Below, piece by piece: positions 38,269 through 46,396 of a DNA stretch of 46,396 bases (position 1 is its first letter; each line of letters begins with the position of its first letter). Under the pieces are notes generated by a model, which searched no databases, was not told where the DNA came from, and saw only the letters and a list, made by a program, of their open reading frames with translations. The position numbers and the translations under genes were made by a program. The DNA comes from Candidatus Omnitrophota bacterium (GTDB taxonomy: Bacteria > Omnitrophota > Gorgyraeia > Gygaellales > Profunditerraquicolaceae), in assembly GCA_016782485.1 (NCBI GenBank), contig JADHYK010000003.1, forward strand, positions 1 through 46,396, in the 5' to 3' direction.

Positions 38269-39828
38269 ATGAATTCATTGGGAATATATTTTGGGCCAAA
38301 ACTGATAATCCTTGCTGAAATTAAGGGCCGGAAATTAATAAAGAGCATTCAGATACCTCAGCCAGTAATAGCCAATGATCTGGAGGCAGGGGCCCCTCCT
38401 GAAGTAACGTTAATACAGTTAGTTGCCCTGATTAAGGATGAATTAAGAAAGAAAGAGATTGAGGCCAAAAGAATAAGCCTTTGCCTTTCGGGAAAAGACT
38501 TAATCATCAGGACCTTTGAAATCCCCTTATTACCGCGCAGCGAATTGAAAAGCGCGGTCAACTTTGAAGCCAGAAAATATATCCCCTTCAAGGGCGAAGA
38601 TATAATCTCTGATTTTCAGATAGAATTTGATAGCGTTAATAAGATTAATCGGGTTCTTTTTATAGCCATAAAGAAAGAGTCTCTGGAAAGGTATATTTCT
38701 CTTTTAGAACAGCTGGGCATTGAAATCAGCGGAATTGAATATTCGGCCTTCAGCCTGCTGAAATTATTAAAACTGGCGGGCCCCAGAGACAGTAACGTTA
38801 CCGCAGTAATCAGCGCGGATCTGCAGGGAGAAGACGAAGCCAATTTCTTAGTCCTTAAAAAAGGCTTCCCATTGTTCAGCCGTGATTTTACCATGTTCAG
38901 CGAGGCAGATTCTGTTACTAAAATTGAGGGGGCGCCGGATTCGGGTATGGCCCTGGAAAAATTCAAGACTGAAATTCGCGTTTCCCTGGATTATTTCCAT
39001 CGTAAATTCTCCGATAAAAACATCCAGAAGGTTATCCTTATTGCCAACCCCGATTATCATAACGAATTGGAAGCATTTATGAAGGAACTCAATTTGCCTG
39101 CCCAATTCCTTGATTCCAACAGGCTTAATAAAATATTAGGGGAAGTTTTTTCTTTCAAGCTGGATTTACTTAAAAGTTATTCCTCGGCATTACTGAACAT
39201 AAAGACTAAATTAAAACTGCACCTTCTGAGCGTAAGGGCAAAGACAGAAGGCGTGGAAAAGGCGCTCACTATTGATGAGCGCCTTAGAGAACTGCTTACG
39301 AACTTAAAAGTTGACCTGAGGGTAGTTTTAGCGGCAATATTAGTTTGCCTGATGACTTTCGGGGTTGGTATTTTACGCATCCTTCCTTTTAAAAAAGAAG
39401 CCAAGGATATAAAAACCATGCGCCTGAAGGCAGGCCCGATAGATTCCGCTTCCAGTTATGAAGAATTAGTTAACGTTCAGAAACAGTACCAGGATAAATT
39501 AGACGACCTGGATAAAGTTATAAAAGAACGGCTGTATCTGACAGAGGCTTTGGACACTATACCGCGCGTTACGCCTGAAGGGCTTTGGCTGGCAGAATTG
39601 CAGTATAAATGCGAGGACAACAACCAGAGAGAACTCCTGTTACAGGGTAGCTGTTATTTAGGCGAGCGCGGTAAAGAATTGGAAGTAATTGATAAATTCC
39701 TGTCCGAGCTCAGGAATAGCCCTAATTTTAAAAAGTTATTTCAGGAGGTAAAAATTATTTCTGTTGAGCGCAAGGAAACCGAGGGCAGGCAGGCATCCGA
39801 TTTTATCATTTCTGCTAAAGGTGCTTAA
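38269..39828 (+). CDS. PilM-PilN fusion (GspL-like) pilus assembly platform protein
   Basis: The 519-residue protein has an actin-like ATPase fold typical of PilM at about 1-330 (S-L-G-I-Y-F-G-P-K at the start, the F-E-A-R-K-Y-I-P-F region and S-L-E-R-Y-I-S-L-L-E-Q-L-G-I). A membrane helix lies at about 348-368 (L-R-V-V-L-A-A-I-L-V-C-L-M-T-F), then a PilN-like coiled coil and a ferredoxin-like domain with L-T-E-A-L-D-T-I-P. These are usually two genes in type IV pili but one (GspL) in type II secretion. It sits before PilO-, PilP- and secretin-like genes. Confidence 0.82.
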   Translation: MNSLGIYFGPKLIILAEIKGRKLIKSIQIPQPVIANDLEAGAPPEVTLIQLVALIKDELRKKEIEAKRISLCLSGKDLIIRTFEIPLLPRSELKSAVNFEARKYIPFKGEDIISDFQIEFDSVNKINRVLFIAIKKESLERYISLLEQLGIEISGIEYSAFSLLKLLKLAGPRDSNVTAVISADLQGEDEANFLVLKKGFPLFSRDFTMFSEADSVTKIEGAPDSGMALEKFKTEIRVSLDYFHRKFSDKNIQKVILIANPDYHNELEAFMKELNLPAQFLDSNRLNKILGEVFSFKLDLLKSYSSALLNIKTKLKLHLLSVRAKTEGVEKALTIDERLRELLTNLKVDLRVVLAAILVCLMTFGVGILRILPFKKEAKDIKTMRLKAGPIDSASSYEELVNVQKQYQDKLDDLDKVIKERLYLTEALDTIPRVTPEGLWLAELQYKCEDNNQRELLLQGSCYLGERGKELEVIDKFLSELRNSPNFKKLFQEVKIISVERKETEGRQASDFIISAKGA

Positions 39829-40368
39829 ATGAACGAAAAAATAGAGATTTCAGAATTAATCCATAAATATAAAAAGCCGATTCTAAACATATCTGTGATT
39901 TTAGCCGCGTTATTGATTGCCTTCAGGATCTATAGCGGCCAGGAAAAAGATATAGCCGCCTTAAAAAAACAACAAGAAGGCGAAACGGAAAAGAACCTGA
40001 TAGCGGGCAATATTGTAGGGCTGAGGGAAAAGCTAAATTCTTATAAGCAGTTTCTCAATAAAAAAGACGTATTAGAGTGTGTAAGAAAGTTAAACAATAT
40101 CGCAGCAAGATCATCGGCTAATATTATTTCTATCGTACCGCAAGGCGCAAAAGAGAATTCTTATTATACCTCCTATCCCTTTAATTTAACCATCTTGGCG
40201 AAAAATTACCATATTCTTGCTAAATTTATAAATGAATTGGAAAAAGATAGCGATATATACCTGATAAACCTGCTTACGATTATAGCGCGGGATTCCGGCG
40301 ATTTAAGCGGAGGCTACTCGGAATTAGAAGCGGAAATACAAATATCGACTATTTTATATAAAGACTGA
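39829..40368 (+). CDS. PilO-like inner-membrane protein
   Basis: The 179-residue protein has a short cytoplasmic start, one membrane helix (about 15-34), a coiled coil (about 40-85) and a small ferredoxin-like domain (F-N-L-T-I-L-A-K-N-Y-H-I-L-A-K-F-I-N-E-L), as in PilO/GspM. It starts directly after the PilMN stop and continues the canonical M-N-O-P order, so identity comes mostly from topology and position. Confidence 0.75.
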   Translation: MNEKIEISELIHKYKKPILNISVILAALLIAFRIYSGQEKDIAALKKQQEGETEKNLIAGNIVGLREKLNSYKQFLNKKDVLECVRKLNNIAARSSANIISIVPQGAKENSYYTSYPFNLTILAKNYHILAKFINELEKDSDIYLINLLTIIARDSGDLSGGYSELEAEIQISTILYKD

Positions 40369-40370
40369 TT

Positions 40371-40868
40371 ATGAATAATAAATTCCGGCGCACAATATTT
40401 ATATCTCTTATAGTTTTGGCCTGTTTTTTAAATGTCGAATCGGCGTTTGCAGCTCGGCGGGCCGAAAGCTACGAGGAGTTGGTGAACATGGGGGAAGCCG
40501 GCGGTGCCAGTGTTGCGCAGGCCCCGGATTCGGCTCAAGCCTCGGATATCATAAAGCCGGCGATTGAGTATCAGGCGGATAATTTTCGCGATCCCTTTCA
40601 AAAATACGCCATAGAACCAAAAGTAAAAGTTAACCAAGGCCAGGCGGATAAAGATTTAGATAAAACTGATTCGGAATTTATAAATAGTTTAAATGTCCAG
40701 GGGATAATTTTAGGAGGCAGGTTTCCCCAGGCAATTGTTAACGATACTGTCGTAAAGGTTGGCGATACGGTCGGGGGAGCCCGCATTATCGGCATAACTA
40801 AAAAAGGAATTTCATTATTAATGCATAACCGTGTCTATACTGCAAATACACAAGGAGGCGAGAGATGA
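40371..40868 (+). CDS. PilP/GspC-like secretin-interacting protein
   Basis: The 165-residue protein has a signal peptide or anchor (about 8-26), a low-complexity stretch, the R-D-P-F motif characteristic of PilP before the conserved domain, and an N-V-Q-G-I-I-L-G-G-R-F-P-Q-A-I-V-N-D-x-V-V-K-V-G-D-T-V strand pattern shared by PilP and the GspC homology region. Such proteins link the inner-membrane platform to the secretin, which is the next gene and overlaps this one by four bases. Confidence 0.8.
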   Translation: MNNKFRRTIFISLIVLACFLNVESAFAARRAESYEELVNMGEAGGASVAQAPDSAQASDIIKPAIEYQADNFRDPFQKYAIEPKVKVNQGQADKDLDKTDSEFINSLNVQGIILGGRFPQAIVNDTVVKVGDTVGGARIIGITKKGISLLMHNRVYTANTQGGER

Positions 40869-42493
40869 ACAATATGGCAAAGTTTTTCGTAACTATCTCT
40901 GTTTTTATAATTTTGTTTTCCCTCTTCTTGCCGCGGCTGAATGCTTATACGCAGGATATAGAAACAATCCTCTATGACCCCCAAGTAACCATCTCTATGG
41001 ACCTTAAAGACGCCAGCTTAAAGGATATATTGAAGATATTTTCAATACAGTCCGGATTGAATTTTATCGCTTCCGAAGCGGTCCAGGATAGGAGCATAAC
41101 TTTATACCTGGACAGAGTCCCGCTTGAAGAGGCGATGAGCAAGATATTCAAGGCAAACAACCTCTCCTATGAACTGGGCGGGGATTCCAATATCCTTATC
41201 GTAAAGGACTGGGGCAAGGTGGCGATAGAAACTGTAACCCAGGTTTTTTATCTTAAATATGCCACGGTCTCAACATCGCCGTTAGAGGGCGACATAAATA
41301 ATTATATGGCCCCCTCCACGGACGAGACCGGGGCCTTTGGTCCGTTATCTTCATCTTCCACCGGCTCTTCGGCCACTACTGAGGGAGACAGCGAAGATAA
41401 GGAAAAGGACAAGGGCATCACCAAGGCGATAAGGACGCTTCTTTCCAAGGCCGGTAATATAATTGAAGACCCGCGCACAAACAGCCTGATTATTACAGAT
41501 ACCCCTAACCGTATGGAAGTTATTGCCAAGGTCATTGCTTCGCTGGATATCCCCCAACCACAGGTAATGCTTGAGGTCGAAATGCTGGATGTAAATAAAA
41601 ACGCGGTTGATAAGTTAGGGTTAAATTGGGCAGCTGCAGGTTCTTTTGCGATGACGGTTATCAGCGCAGCGAGAATGACCGGGTTTCCTCTGGGCCCGGC
41701 AGGCCATATGGGGGCCGGCCTTGCTAAAGTCACTAATGATTCCATAGTCGGTGATAGTGCCGCAAAATATAATGCCGGTGAAATAAATTTTCCCACCAAT
41801 TTTAAATGGGTCTTTGATTTCTTAAGGACACAGACCGATACCAAGATATTAGCCAGGCCCCGCCTGATGACTTTATCTAACAGAACTGCGGAAATCCAGA
41901 TTGTTACTAATGAATCTATCGGAACGGTACAGGCAGTATCCGGCGGGGGAACAGCTGCCGTTACGACTTCTACAACAGAGGCAGAAAGGTCACTAACCGG
42001 TGTTTCATTAAGGGTAACTCCACAGGTTAATGCAGAATCGGGCGAGATCACGATGTTTATTTATCCCAGCGTAAGAAATGCCACTACCAGTGTCACCTTT
42101 GCCGGCGGCACCTCTTCCGGCGGGACAGCGCTGCCGACATATAAAGACCCCGCGGAACGCACCACTAAACAGGTTGTACGTATCAAGGACGGAGAGACGG
42201 TTATTTTGGGCGGTTTGATCCGCAGGGAGATATCCGAAACCATAACAAAACTCCCCTTTCTGGGGGATATTCCTTTACTGGGCAACTTCTTCAGGCACAA
42301 ATATAAAGACAAAGACGAGGAACGGGAATTATTGGTTTTTATTACCCCCCATATTGTCAAGGATACGGACCTGAAACTTGCACAGGCACGAAACGCTACT
42401 GCGCTACCGGAAAGAGAGCAGGCTGTGGCCTTAGGCACCAATCGCGAATCCTTGATAAATTCTAATCTGAAGCGTTTTGAAAAGAAAAGATAA
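40865..42493 (+). CDS. Secretin (PilQ/GspD family), outer-membrane channel
   Basis: The 542-residue protein has a signal peptide (about 1-27) and an N0/STN-like domain (S-M-D-L-K-D-A-S-L-K-D-I-L, about 41-110). A NolW-type domain at about 120-235 includes D-P-R-T-N-S-L-I-I-T-D-T-P and a serine/threonine-rich loop. The secretin domain (about 240-510) carries V-R-I-K-D-G-E-T-V-I-L-G-G-L-I and L-P-F-L-G-D-I-P-L-L-G-N-F-F. It should form the multimeric outer-membrane pore for pili or secreted proteins. It ends one base into the next start (TAATG). Confidence 0.93.
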   Translation: MNNMAKFFVTISVFIILFSLFLPRLNAYTQDIETILYDPQVTISMDLKDASLKDILKIFSIQSGLNFIASEAVQDRSITLYLDRVPLEEAMSKIFKANNLSYELGGDSNILIVKDWGKVAIETVTQVFYLKYATVSTSPLEGDINNYMAPSTDETGAFGPLSSSSTGSSATTEGDSEDKEKDKGITKAIRTLLSKAGNIIEDPRTNSLIITDTPNRMEVIAKVIASLDIPQPQVMLEVEMLDVNKNAVDKLGLNWAAAGSFAMTVISAARMTGFPLGPAGHMGAGLAKVTNDSIVGDSAAKYNAGEINFPTNFKWVFDFLRTQTDTKILARPRLMTLSNRTAEIQIVTNESIGTVQAVSGGGTAAVTTSTTEAERSLTGVSLRVTPQVNAESGEITMFIYPSVRNATTSVTFAGGTSSGGTALPTYKDPAERTTKQVVRIKDGETVILGGLIRREISETITKLPFLGDIPLLGNFFRHKYKDKDEERELLVFITPHIVKDTDLKLAQARNATALPEREQAVALGTNRESLINSNLKRFEKKR

Positions 42494-44220
42494 TGCCCGA
42501 TAACAGAGAGGGATATTTAAAATTAGGTGAAATCCTGCTTAAGGAAGGCCTGATTACTGCCAGGCAACTGGAAGAGGCGATCAGCGTTCAAAGGCAGAAA
42601 GGGGGCCGTTTAGGCGAGATCATGGTAAAATTGGGGATGATTAAGGAGGAGCAGATAGTAGGCGCTCTTGATAAGCAATTAAGCATCCCTTATTTTTCTT
42701 CAGGGACGGCAAGTTTAAAACCCGCTCCTGATCAGGGGCTGGAGCGCCTTGTCCCTCAGGAATTCGCATTCAAGAATGCAGTTATCCCCCTTTCGCGCAC
42801 TTTAAGGTCGCTGACGGTAGCCATGGCTGATCCTCTGGACCTTATCCTCATCGATAATTTAAGAAAAATAACCGGCTGCGAGATTAATCCTGTTATTGCC
42901 ACCAAATCCGATATCACCAAGGCCATCGTAGAGTTTTACGGAAAGTCGGCGATGTTTAATGAAGCGGTAGAAGCCAGTTATGCCCTTAAGCCCGTTGATA
43001 CTGCCGTCGAAGGGGAGGTATCAGTCGACCAGGAATTAAGTTTAGATAAGTTAATCGCCCGCGCCGAAGAGGCGCCGGTAGTAAAATTAGTTGACCTGAT
43101 AATACGCCAGGCAATCGATGAGCACGCCTCCGATATCCATATCGAACCTTTCAAGGATAAGATTTCTCTGCGCTACCGTATTGACGGCAAGCTTTACGAA
43201 ATCCCCCCTCCTGCAAGGCATTTGCATGTTTCGATAATCTCGCGTATAAAAATATTATCGCGTATGGATATTGCCGAGAAGCGCCTGCCTCAGGACGGTG
43301 CGTTTCTGGTAAAGATAGACGAGCGGCCCATAGACATTAGAGTTTCCACCATACCCACTATCTACGGCGAAAAGATAGTGATGAGGCTGCTGGACAGAAG
43401 CCAGGTGGTCTTAGACCTTAATTTGCTGGGTTTTGATCCCAGTCAGCTTGAATATATACGCAAAGGCATAAGCGCTCCCTATGGCCTGGTATTTTTAACC
43501 GGCCCCACCGGCAGCGGAAAAACTACAACTTTATATGCGATATTAAACGAGATAAAAGGGGCCGCCAAGAACATCATAACTATTGAGGATCCGGTGGAAT
43601 ATAAATTAGAGGGGATTAATCAGGTTCAGGTTAAGCCGGAGATCGGGCTTACCTTTGCGACGGCATTACGCAGTTTTTTAAGGCAGGACCCCGATATAAT
43701 GCTGGTAGGCGAAGTACGAGACCTTGAGACCGCACAAATCTGTATCCGCTCCGCTTTAACCGGGCACTTGGTTTTAAGCACCCTGCATACCAATGACGCC
43801 CCTTCGGCAGTAACCCGGCTTATGGATATCGGTATTGAGTCTTATATGCTTGGGCCTTCATTATTGGCCATCGTGGCACAACGCCTGGTAAGGAAGCTTT
43901 GTCCGGATTGTAAAGAAGCATATGAACCGAACCAGGAGCAGATAAAAAGCGTAAATCTTAAGGCAGAGCTGATATACCGGGCCAGGGGCTGCAGTAAGTG
44001 CAACAAGGTAGGCTATAGGGGCAGGATTTGCGTTGCCGAGGTCATGGTTATTAACGAAGAGATCCGTGATTTGATTAATCAGAAGGCTTCCTTCCAGAGA
44101 ATAAGGGAAGTAGCCAAGGCTAACGGCATGAGTACACTCTATGACTCAGCGATCAAAAAAGTAGAAAAGGGAATAACCTCGCTGGAAGAGGCTTTATCCG
44201 TCACGCTGGGAGAGGAATAA
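42493..44220 (+). CDS. GspE/PilB-type assembly ATPase
   Basis: The 575-residue hexameric ATPase powers pilus or pseudopilus extension. It has an N-terminal MshEN-like domain (about 1-150; K-L-G-E-I-L-L-K-E-G-L-I), Walker A G-P-T-G-S-G-K-T-T (337-345), the H-I-E-P-F region upstream, and Walker B with D-P-D-I-M-L-V-G-E-V-R-D (399-410). A zinc-binding C-terminal module has cysteine pairs C470/C473 and C500/C503, as in PilB/GspE rather than retraction ATPases. Confidence 0.95.
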   Translation: MPDNREGYLKLGEILLKEGLITARQLEEAISVQRQKGGRLGEIMVKLGMIKEEQIVGALDKQLSIPYFSSGTASLKPAPDQGLERLVPQEFAFKNAVIPLSRTLRSLTVAMADPLDLILIDNLRKITGCEINPVIATKSDITKAIVEFYGKSAMFNEAVEASYALKPVDTAVEGEVSVDQELSLDKLIARAEEAPVVKLVDLIIRQAIDEHASDIHIEPFKDKISLRYRIDGKLYEIPPPARHLHVSIISRIKILSRMDIAEKRLPQDGAFLVKIDERPIDIRVSTIPTIYGEKIVMRLLDRSQVVLDLNLLGFDPSQLEYIRKGISAPYGLVFLTGPTGSGKTTTLYAILNEIKGAAKNIITIEDPVEYKLEGINQVQVKPEIGLTFATALRSFLRQDPDIMLVGEVRDLETAQICIRSALTGHLVLSTLHTNDAPSAVTRLMDIGIESYMLGPSLLAIVAQRLVRKLCPDCKEAYEPNQEQIKSVNLKAELIYRARGCSKCNKVGYRGRICVAEVMVINEEIRDLINQKASFQRIREVAKANGMSTLYDSAIKKVEKGITSLEEALSVTLGEE

Positions 44221-44222
44221 AA

Positions 44223-45461
44223 ATGGCGAAGTTCTTTTATATAGCAAGGGATAAAGCGGGCAGGAAGGAAACCGGCGTTATAGAGGCCCCGAACCAGGAC
44301 GATGTGATCAGCCGGTTGCATGCGAAAGCATTGATTGTGATCAGCATCTTTGCTGAACACGAGCAGGCCATAACCGCCGTAGCTGCCGATGCCATAGGTA
44401 AAAAAAAACACAGGTGGAAACGTTACCGCATTACCAATGATGACCTGGTTATTTTATGCCGGCAGTTAGCCACGCTTTTGGGCGCCGGAGTCACCATACT
44501 GAAAAGCCTGGATATTATCGCACAGCAGGTAACCAGCCGCAGGCTTTATAATATAATAAAGGACCTTGAAAAAAACATGGAGGCCGGCCTTAGTTTCCAT
44601 GCTGCAGTTACAAGGCATCCGGATATATTTTCCGAGCTATGGACTAACCTTATAGAGAGCGGGGAGGCTTCAGGAAGTCTGGCGATGGTATTGAGCCGCC
44701 TGGCCGCTTATCTTGAGCGCAATGCGGCTTTTAAAAGAAAGGTTGTCTCCGCGCTCATCTATCCTGTAATACTTCTATTGGCCGGTACAGGGGCATTATT
44801 TTTTCTCACCTTTAAAATAATTCCTACCTTTGCGGAGTTATTCAAGGGGTTTGGCATTACCCTGCCGTTTTTGACGCGCCTGTTGATTGCAGGCAGCAAC
44901 TTCCTTAAAAGCAACGTACTCATAATCATCGGCCTGGTTATTTCTATTTTCTGGATTATACGTAAATACCTGAAGACAAAAATAGGACGGAGAAAGTTTG
45001 AGGAATTTGCCTTTACCTTACCGGTATTTGGGGATTTTTTCAGGGCTTTGGTTGTGGAAAGATTTTCTTCAGGAATGTCCACGCTGATTGAAAGCGGCGT
45101 ACCCATAATCTATTCTTTGCAGATAACCGAACACACCGTAGCCAATCTGGTGTTATCCGATATTGTCCGGGGGATCAAAGAGGCGGTGCGTGACGGAAAG
45201 TCGTTGAGCCAACAGCTGGAAAAAAGCGACTTCTTTGAACCGATGGTGGTGCAGATGGTAAGGATCGGCGAGGAAATCGGAGAACTGCCGGATATGTTTA
45301 AGAGAATCAATGCCTTTTATCAGGAGTACGTGGAGACCTTCCTGACCAGGGTTACCTCTATGTTTGAACCCCTGATGCTTTTATTTATGGGGGTAGTGAT
45401 CGGCATAATGATTATCGGGATGTTCTTGCCGATATTCCAGATTGCGCAGATCGGGGGATAA
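44223..45461 (+). CDS. GspF/PilC-type platform membrane protein
   Basis: The 412-residue protein has two repeated T2SSF domains (about 75-200 and 280-400) and membrane segments near 175-197, 228-245 and 380-400. L-C-R-Q-L-A-T-L-L-G-A-G-V-T-I-L-K-S-L is the typical start of the first domain, and S-G-V-P-I-I-Y-S-L of the second. It forms the inner-membrane base that works with the ATPase encoded just upstream. Confidence 0.94.
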   Translation: MAKFFYIARDKAGRKETGVIEAPNQDDVISRLHAKALIVISIFAEHEQAITAVAADAIGKKKHRWKRYRITNDDLVILCRQLATLLGAGVTILKSLDIIAQQVTSRRLYNIIKDLEKNMEAGLSFHAAVTRHPDIFSELWTNLIESGEASGSLAMVLSRLAAYLERNAAFKRKVVSALIYPVILLLAGTGALFFLTFKIIPTFAELFKGFGITLPFLTRLLIAGSNFLKSNVLIIIGLVISIFWIIRKYLKTKIGRRKFEEFAFTLPVFGDFFRALVVERFSSGMSTLIESGVPIIYSLQITEHTVANLVLSDIVRGIKEAVRDGKSLSQQLEKSDFFEPMVVQMVRIGEEIGELPDMFKRINAFYQEYVETFLTRVTSMFEPLMLLFMGVVIGIMIIGMFLPIFQIAQIGG

Positions 45462-45471
45462 TTTTATTTTA

Positions 45472-45500
45472 TTGACAAATGAGTGTGCGTATGTTATTTA
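45472..45500 (+). promoter_or_regulatory. Promoter of the pilin genes
   Basis: A perfect TTGACA (45472-45477) lies 17 bases before TATTTA (45495-45500), which is preceded by TG in the extended -10 position. This gives the pilins their own transcription start, as would suit abundant proteins. Confidence 0.6.
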
Positions 45501-45532
45501 TAAAAGTAGTTTCATTCCGATAGATAAGAGGC

Positions 45533-45645
45533 GACCTATATCCCTCGCATAAGCGCTTGTAGATTTCTGGCGAAATCTACTGCGCACGCTTCGGGATAAA
45601 TTCGCACATTGATCCGCCGTAGGCGGATTAAGCGCTCATTTAAAG
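45533..45645. repeat. Mosaic palindromic intergenic repeat, copy F, in the pilin leader
   Basis: The hairpins include TAGATTTC...GAAATCTA, with AAGCGCTT and GCGCACGCTT around it, and then TCCGCCGTAGGCGGA. The latter is framed by AATTCGCACATTGA and TTAAGCGCTCATTTAAA, the same frame as copies A, B and E. It would be in the 5' leader of the pilin mRNA. Confidence 0.8.
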
Positions 45646-45654
45646 GAGGAGAAA

Positions 45655-46029
45655 ATGAGAAAGGGTTTCACGTTGTTGGAGTTGTTAATTGTAATAATCA
45701 TCATAGGCTTGCTGGCATCAATAGGTATAGTGCAGTATGGAAGGGCTGTGGCAAATGCCAAGAATGCAGAGGCAAAAATGACTTTGGGGGAGATGAGGAA
45801 GGCAGCCATGGGGTATTATAGTCTAAATGCAAGTTATCCTACAGTCCTTCCCATCAGCGTTGATTTAGACAACGATGGCACTGCTGATATAGTCTTTACC
45901 GCGCCCACCGGAGGGAGCTTCACTTATAGCACTACAGCCACCTATGGACAAGCTGCAAAGGTAGGTACTCCTGCTGGTGTAAGCAACTGGAGGATAACTT
46001 ATTCTTCCGGAGCGGTCTACTCTTATTAA
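45655..46029 (+). CDS. Type IV pilin / GspG-like pseudopilin
   Basis: The 124-residue prepilin has the class III signal M-R-K-G followed by F-T-L-L-E-L-L-I-V-I-I-I-I-G-L-L-A. Cleavage would occur after Gly4, with Phe at +1 and Glu at +5. The globular part is short and includes a D-L-D-N-D-G-T-A-D segment that could bind calcium, as in GspG-type major pseudopilins. A strong AAAGGAGGA ribosome-binding site precedes the ATG. It is likely the substrate of the ATPase/platform system encoded upstream. Confidence 0.9.
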   Translation: MRKGFTLLELLIVIIIIGLLASIGIVQYGRAVANAKNAEAKMTLGEMRKAAMGYYSLNASYPTVLPISVDLDNDGTADIVFTAPTGGSFTYSTTATYGQAAKVGTPAGVSNWRITYSSGAVYSY

Positions 46030-46055
46030 CTGATTAAGTAGTGATAAATAACGGA

Positions 46056-46396
46056 ATGCAGAGAGCTTTTACGCTTGTAGAATTATTGATAGTAGTGATT
46101 ATAATCGGTATCCTTGCTTCTATAGGCATTGTGCAGTACGGGACTGTTATAGAAAAATCCCGTAGTGCCGAAGCCTATTCGGTATTGGCTAATATTGTGG
46201 CTGCTGAGAAGGCGTATTTTGTGGAGAACGATGTTTATACCGCTACTTTTAGTAACTTGCATAGTTTTACCGCCGCGCCCCAGAGCGACAACTTCACTTA
46301 TAGTATTCCTTCGACTGACAGTAGCGCAGGATATGCCCAGGCAGCTAAGAAGGCAGGGACAGCCAGCTATGGAATGTGTTTAGCCAGCGGTAAAAG
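46056..46396 (+). CDS. Second pilin-like protein (3' partial)
   Basis: At least 113 residues are seen before the window ends. It starts M-Q-R-A-F-T-L-V-E-L-L-I-V-V-I-I-I-G-I-L-A-S, a class III prepilin signal with Ala, not Gly, at -1. A GTG at 46041 is in frame and would add five residues (M-I-N-N-G). Its hydrophobic helix and the I-G-I-V-Q-Y-G segment are nearly the same as in the preceding pilin, which suggests gene duplication. The globular part has Y-S-I-P and a cysteine (G-M-C-L). Confidence 0.88.
   Translation, partial: MQRAFTLVELLIVVIIIGILASIGIVQYGTVIEKSRSAEAYSVLANIVAAEKAYFVENDVYTATFSNLHSFTAAPQSDNFTYSIPSTDSSAGYAQAAKKAGTASYGMCLASGK

Noticed and set aside
41302-42051. Minus-strand frame of 249 codons opposite the secretin gene
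   Set aside because: It has no protein motif and the plus strand carries an unmistakable secretin.
46165-46383. 72-codon open frame near the window end
   Set aside because: It is out of frame with the clear prepilin that starts at 46056 and has no ribosome-binding site or motif.

Overview
The window looks like a chromosomal stretch of an uncultivated Gram-negative bacterium, most probably Candidatus Omnitrophota (Omnitrophica). This rests on the gene mix: the LL-diaminopimelate aminotransferase (DapL) lysine route, TolQ/TolR-like genes with a large TPR protein, a PilM-PilN fusion in a type IV pilus/type II secretion cluster, a K+-dependent membrane pyrophosphatase, and many hairpin-forming intergenic repeats. 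The taxonomic call is an inference and was not checked by any search. Every gene I accept lies on the + strand. I found no tRNA, rRNA, CRISPR array or transposase.

Layout. (1) 1-5.6 kb: the end of a peptidoglycan-binding protein, a class A beta-lactamase-like serine hydrolase, YggT, a secreted coiled-coil protein, a repeat-rich lipoprotein, a DUF3047 protein, a HAMP-like membrane protein, a YbgC-type thioesterase, a nitroreductase and a small membrane protein. (2) 5.6-7.7 kb: hppA. (3) 7.9-11.5 kb: a three-gene unit of ECF-like sigma factor, soluble zinc-finger anti-sigma factor and a membrane-anchored CHAT-protease/TPR protein. This is the best candidate for a little-described signalling system. 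(4) 11.6-12.6 kb: rplM-rpsI, followed by about 580 bp of structured non-coding repeats. (5) 13.2-21.1 kb: a complete argC-J-B-D-F-G-H run for arginine, then a nucleotidyltransferase with a small partner. (6) 21.8-27.0 kb: lysA-dapF-dapA-dapB-dapL, giving meso-DAP and lysine. (7) 27.1-29.6 kb: folK-panC-aspartate dehydrogenase and a small basic duplicated protein. (8) 29.6-32.5 kb: uvrA. (9) 32.5-37.7 kb: TPR protein, TolQ/ExbB, TolR/ExbD, a TonB/TolA-position protein, a zinc-ribbon protein, a DUF2582 winged helix and a PilX/GspK-like protein. (10) 38.1 kb to the end: a small HTH protein, PilMN fusion, PilO, PilP, secretin, GspE/PilB, GspF/PilC and two pilins, the second cut by the window end.

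A second theme is repeat invasion. Two repeat types recur between genes and also inside reading frames: mosaic palindromes, often ending in ATCCTTCG...CTCAGGAT, and heptanucleotide arrays such as (TAGTTAG)4. In-frame copies add 74 residues to the DapF N-terminus, about 24 to UvrA and a short loop to LysA, encode the last residues of DapL, and appear to encode much of the signal peptide of the 852-residue TPR protein. Heptamer arrays join stop codons to the next ribosome-binding site at argD-argF and dapB-dapL.

Functionally the window combines amino-acid and vitamin synthesis (Arg, Lys/DAP, folate, pantothenate) with envelope machinery: Tol-like complex, pilus or secretion system, and wall enzymes.
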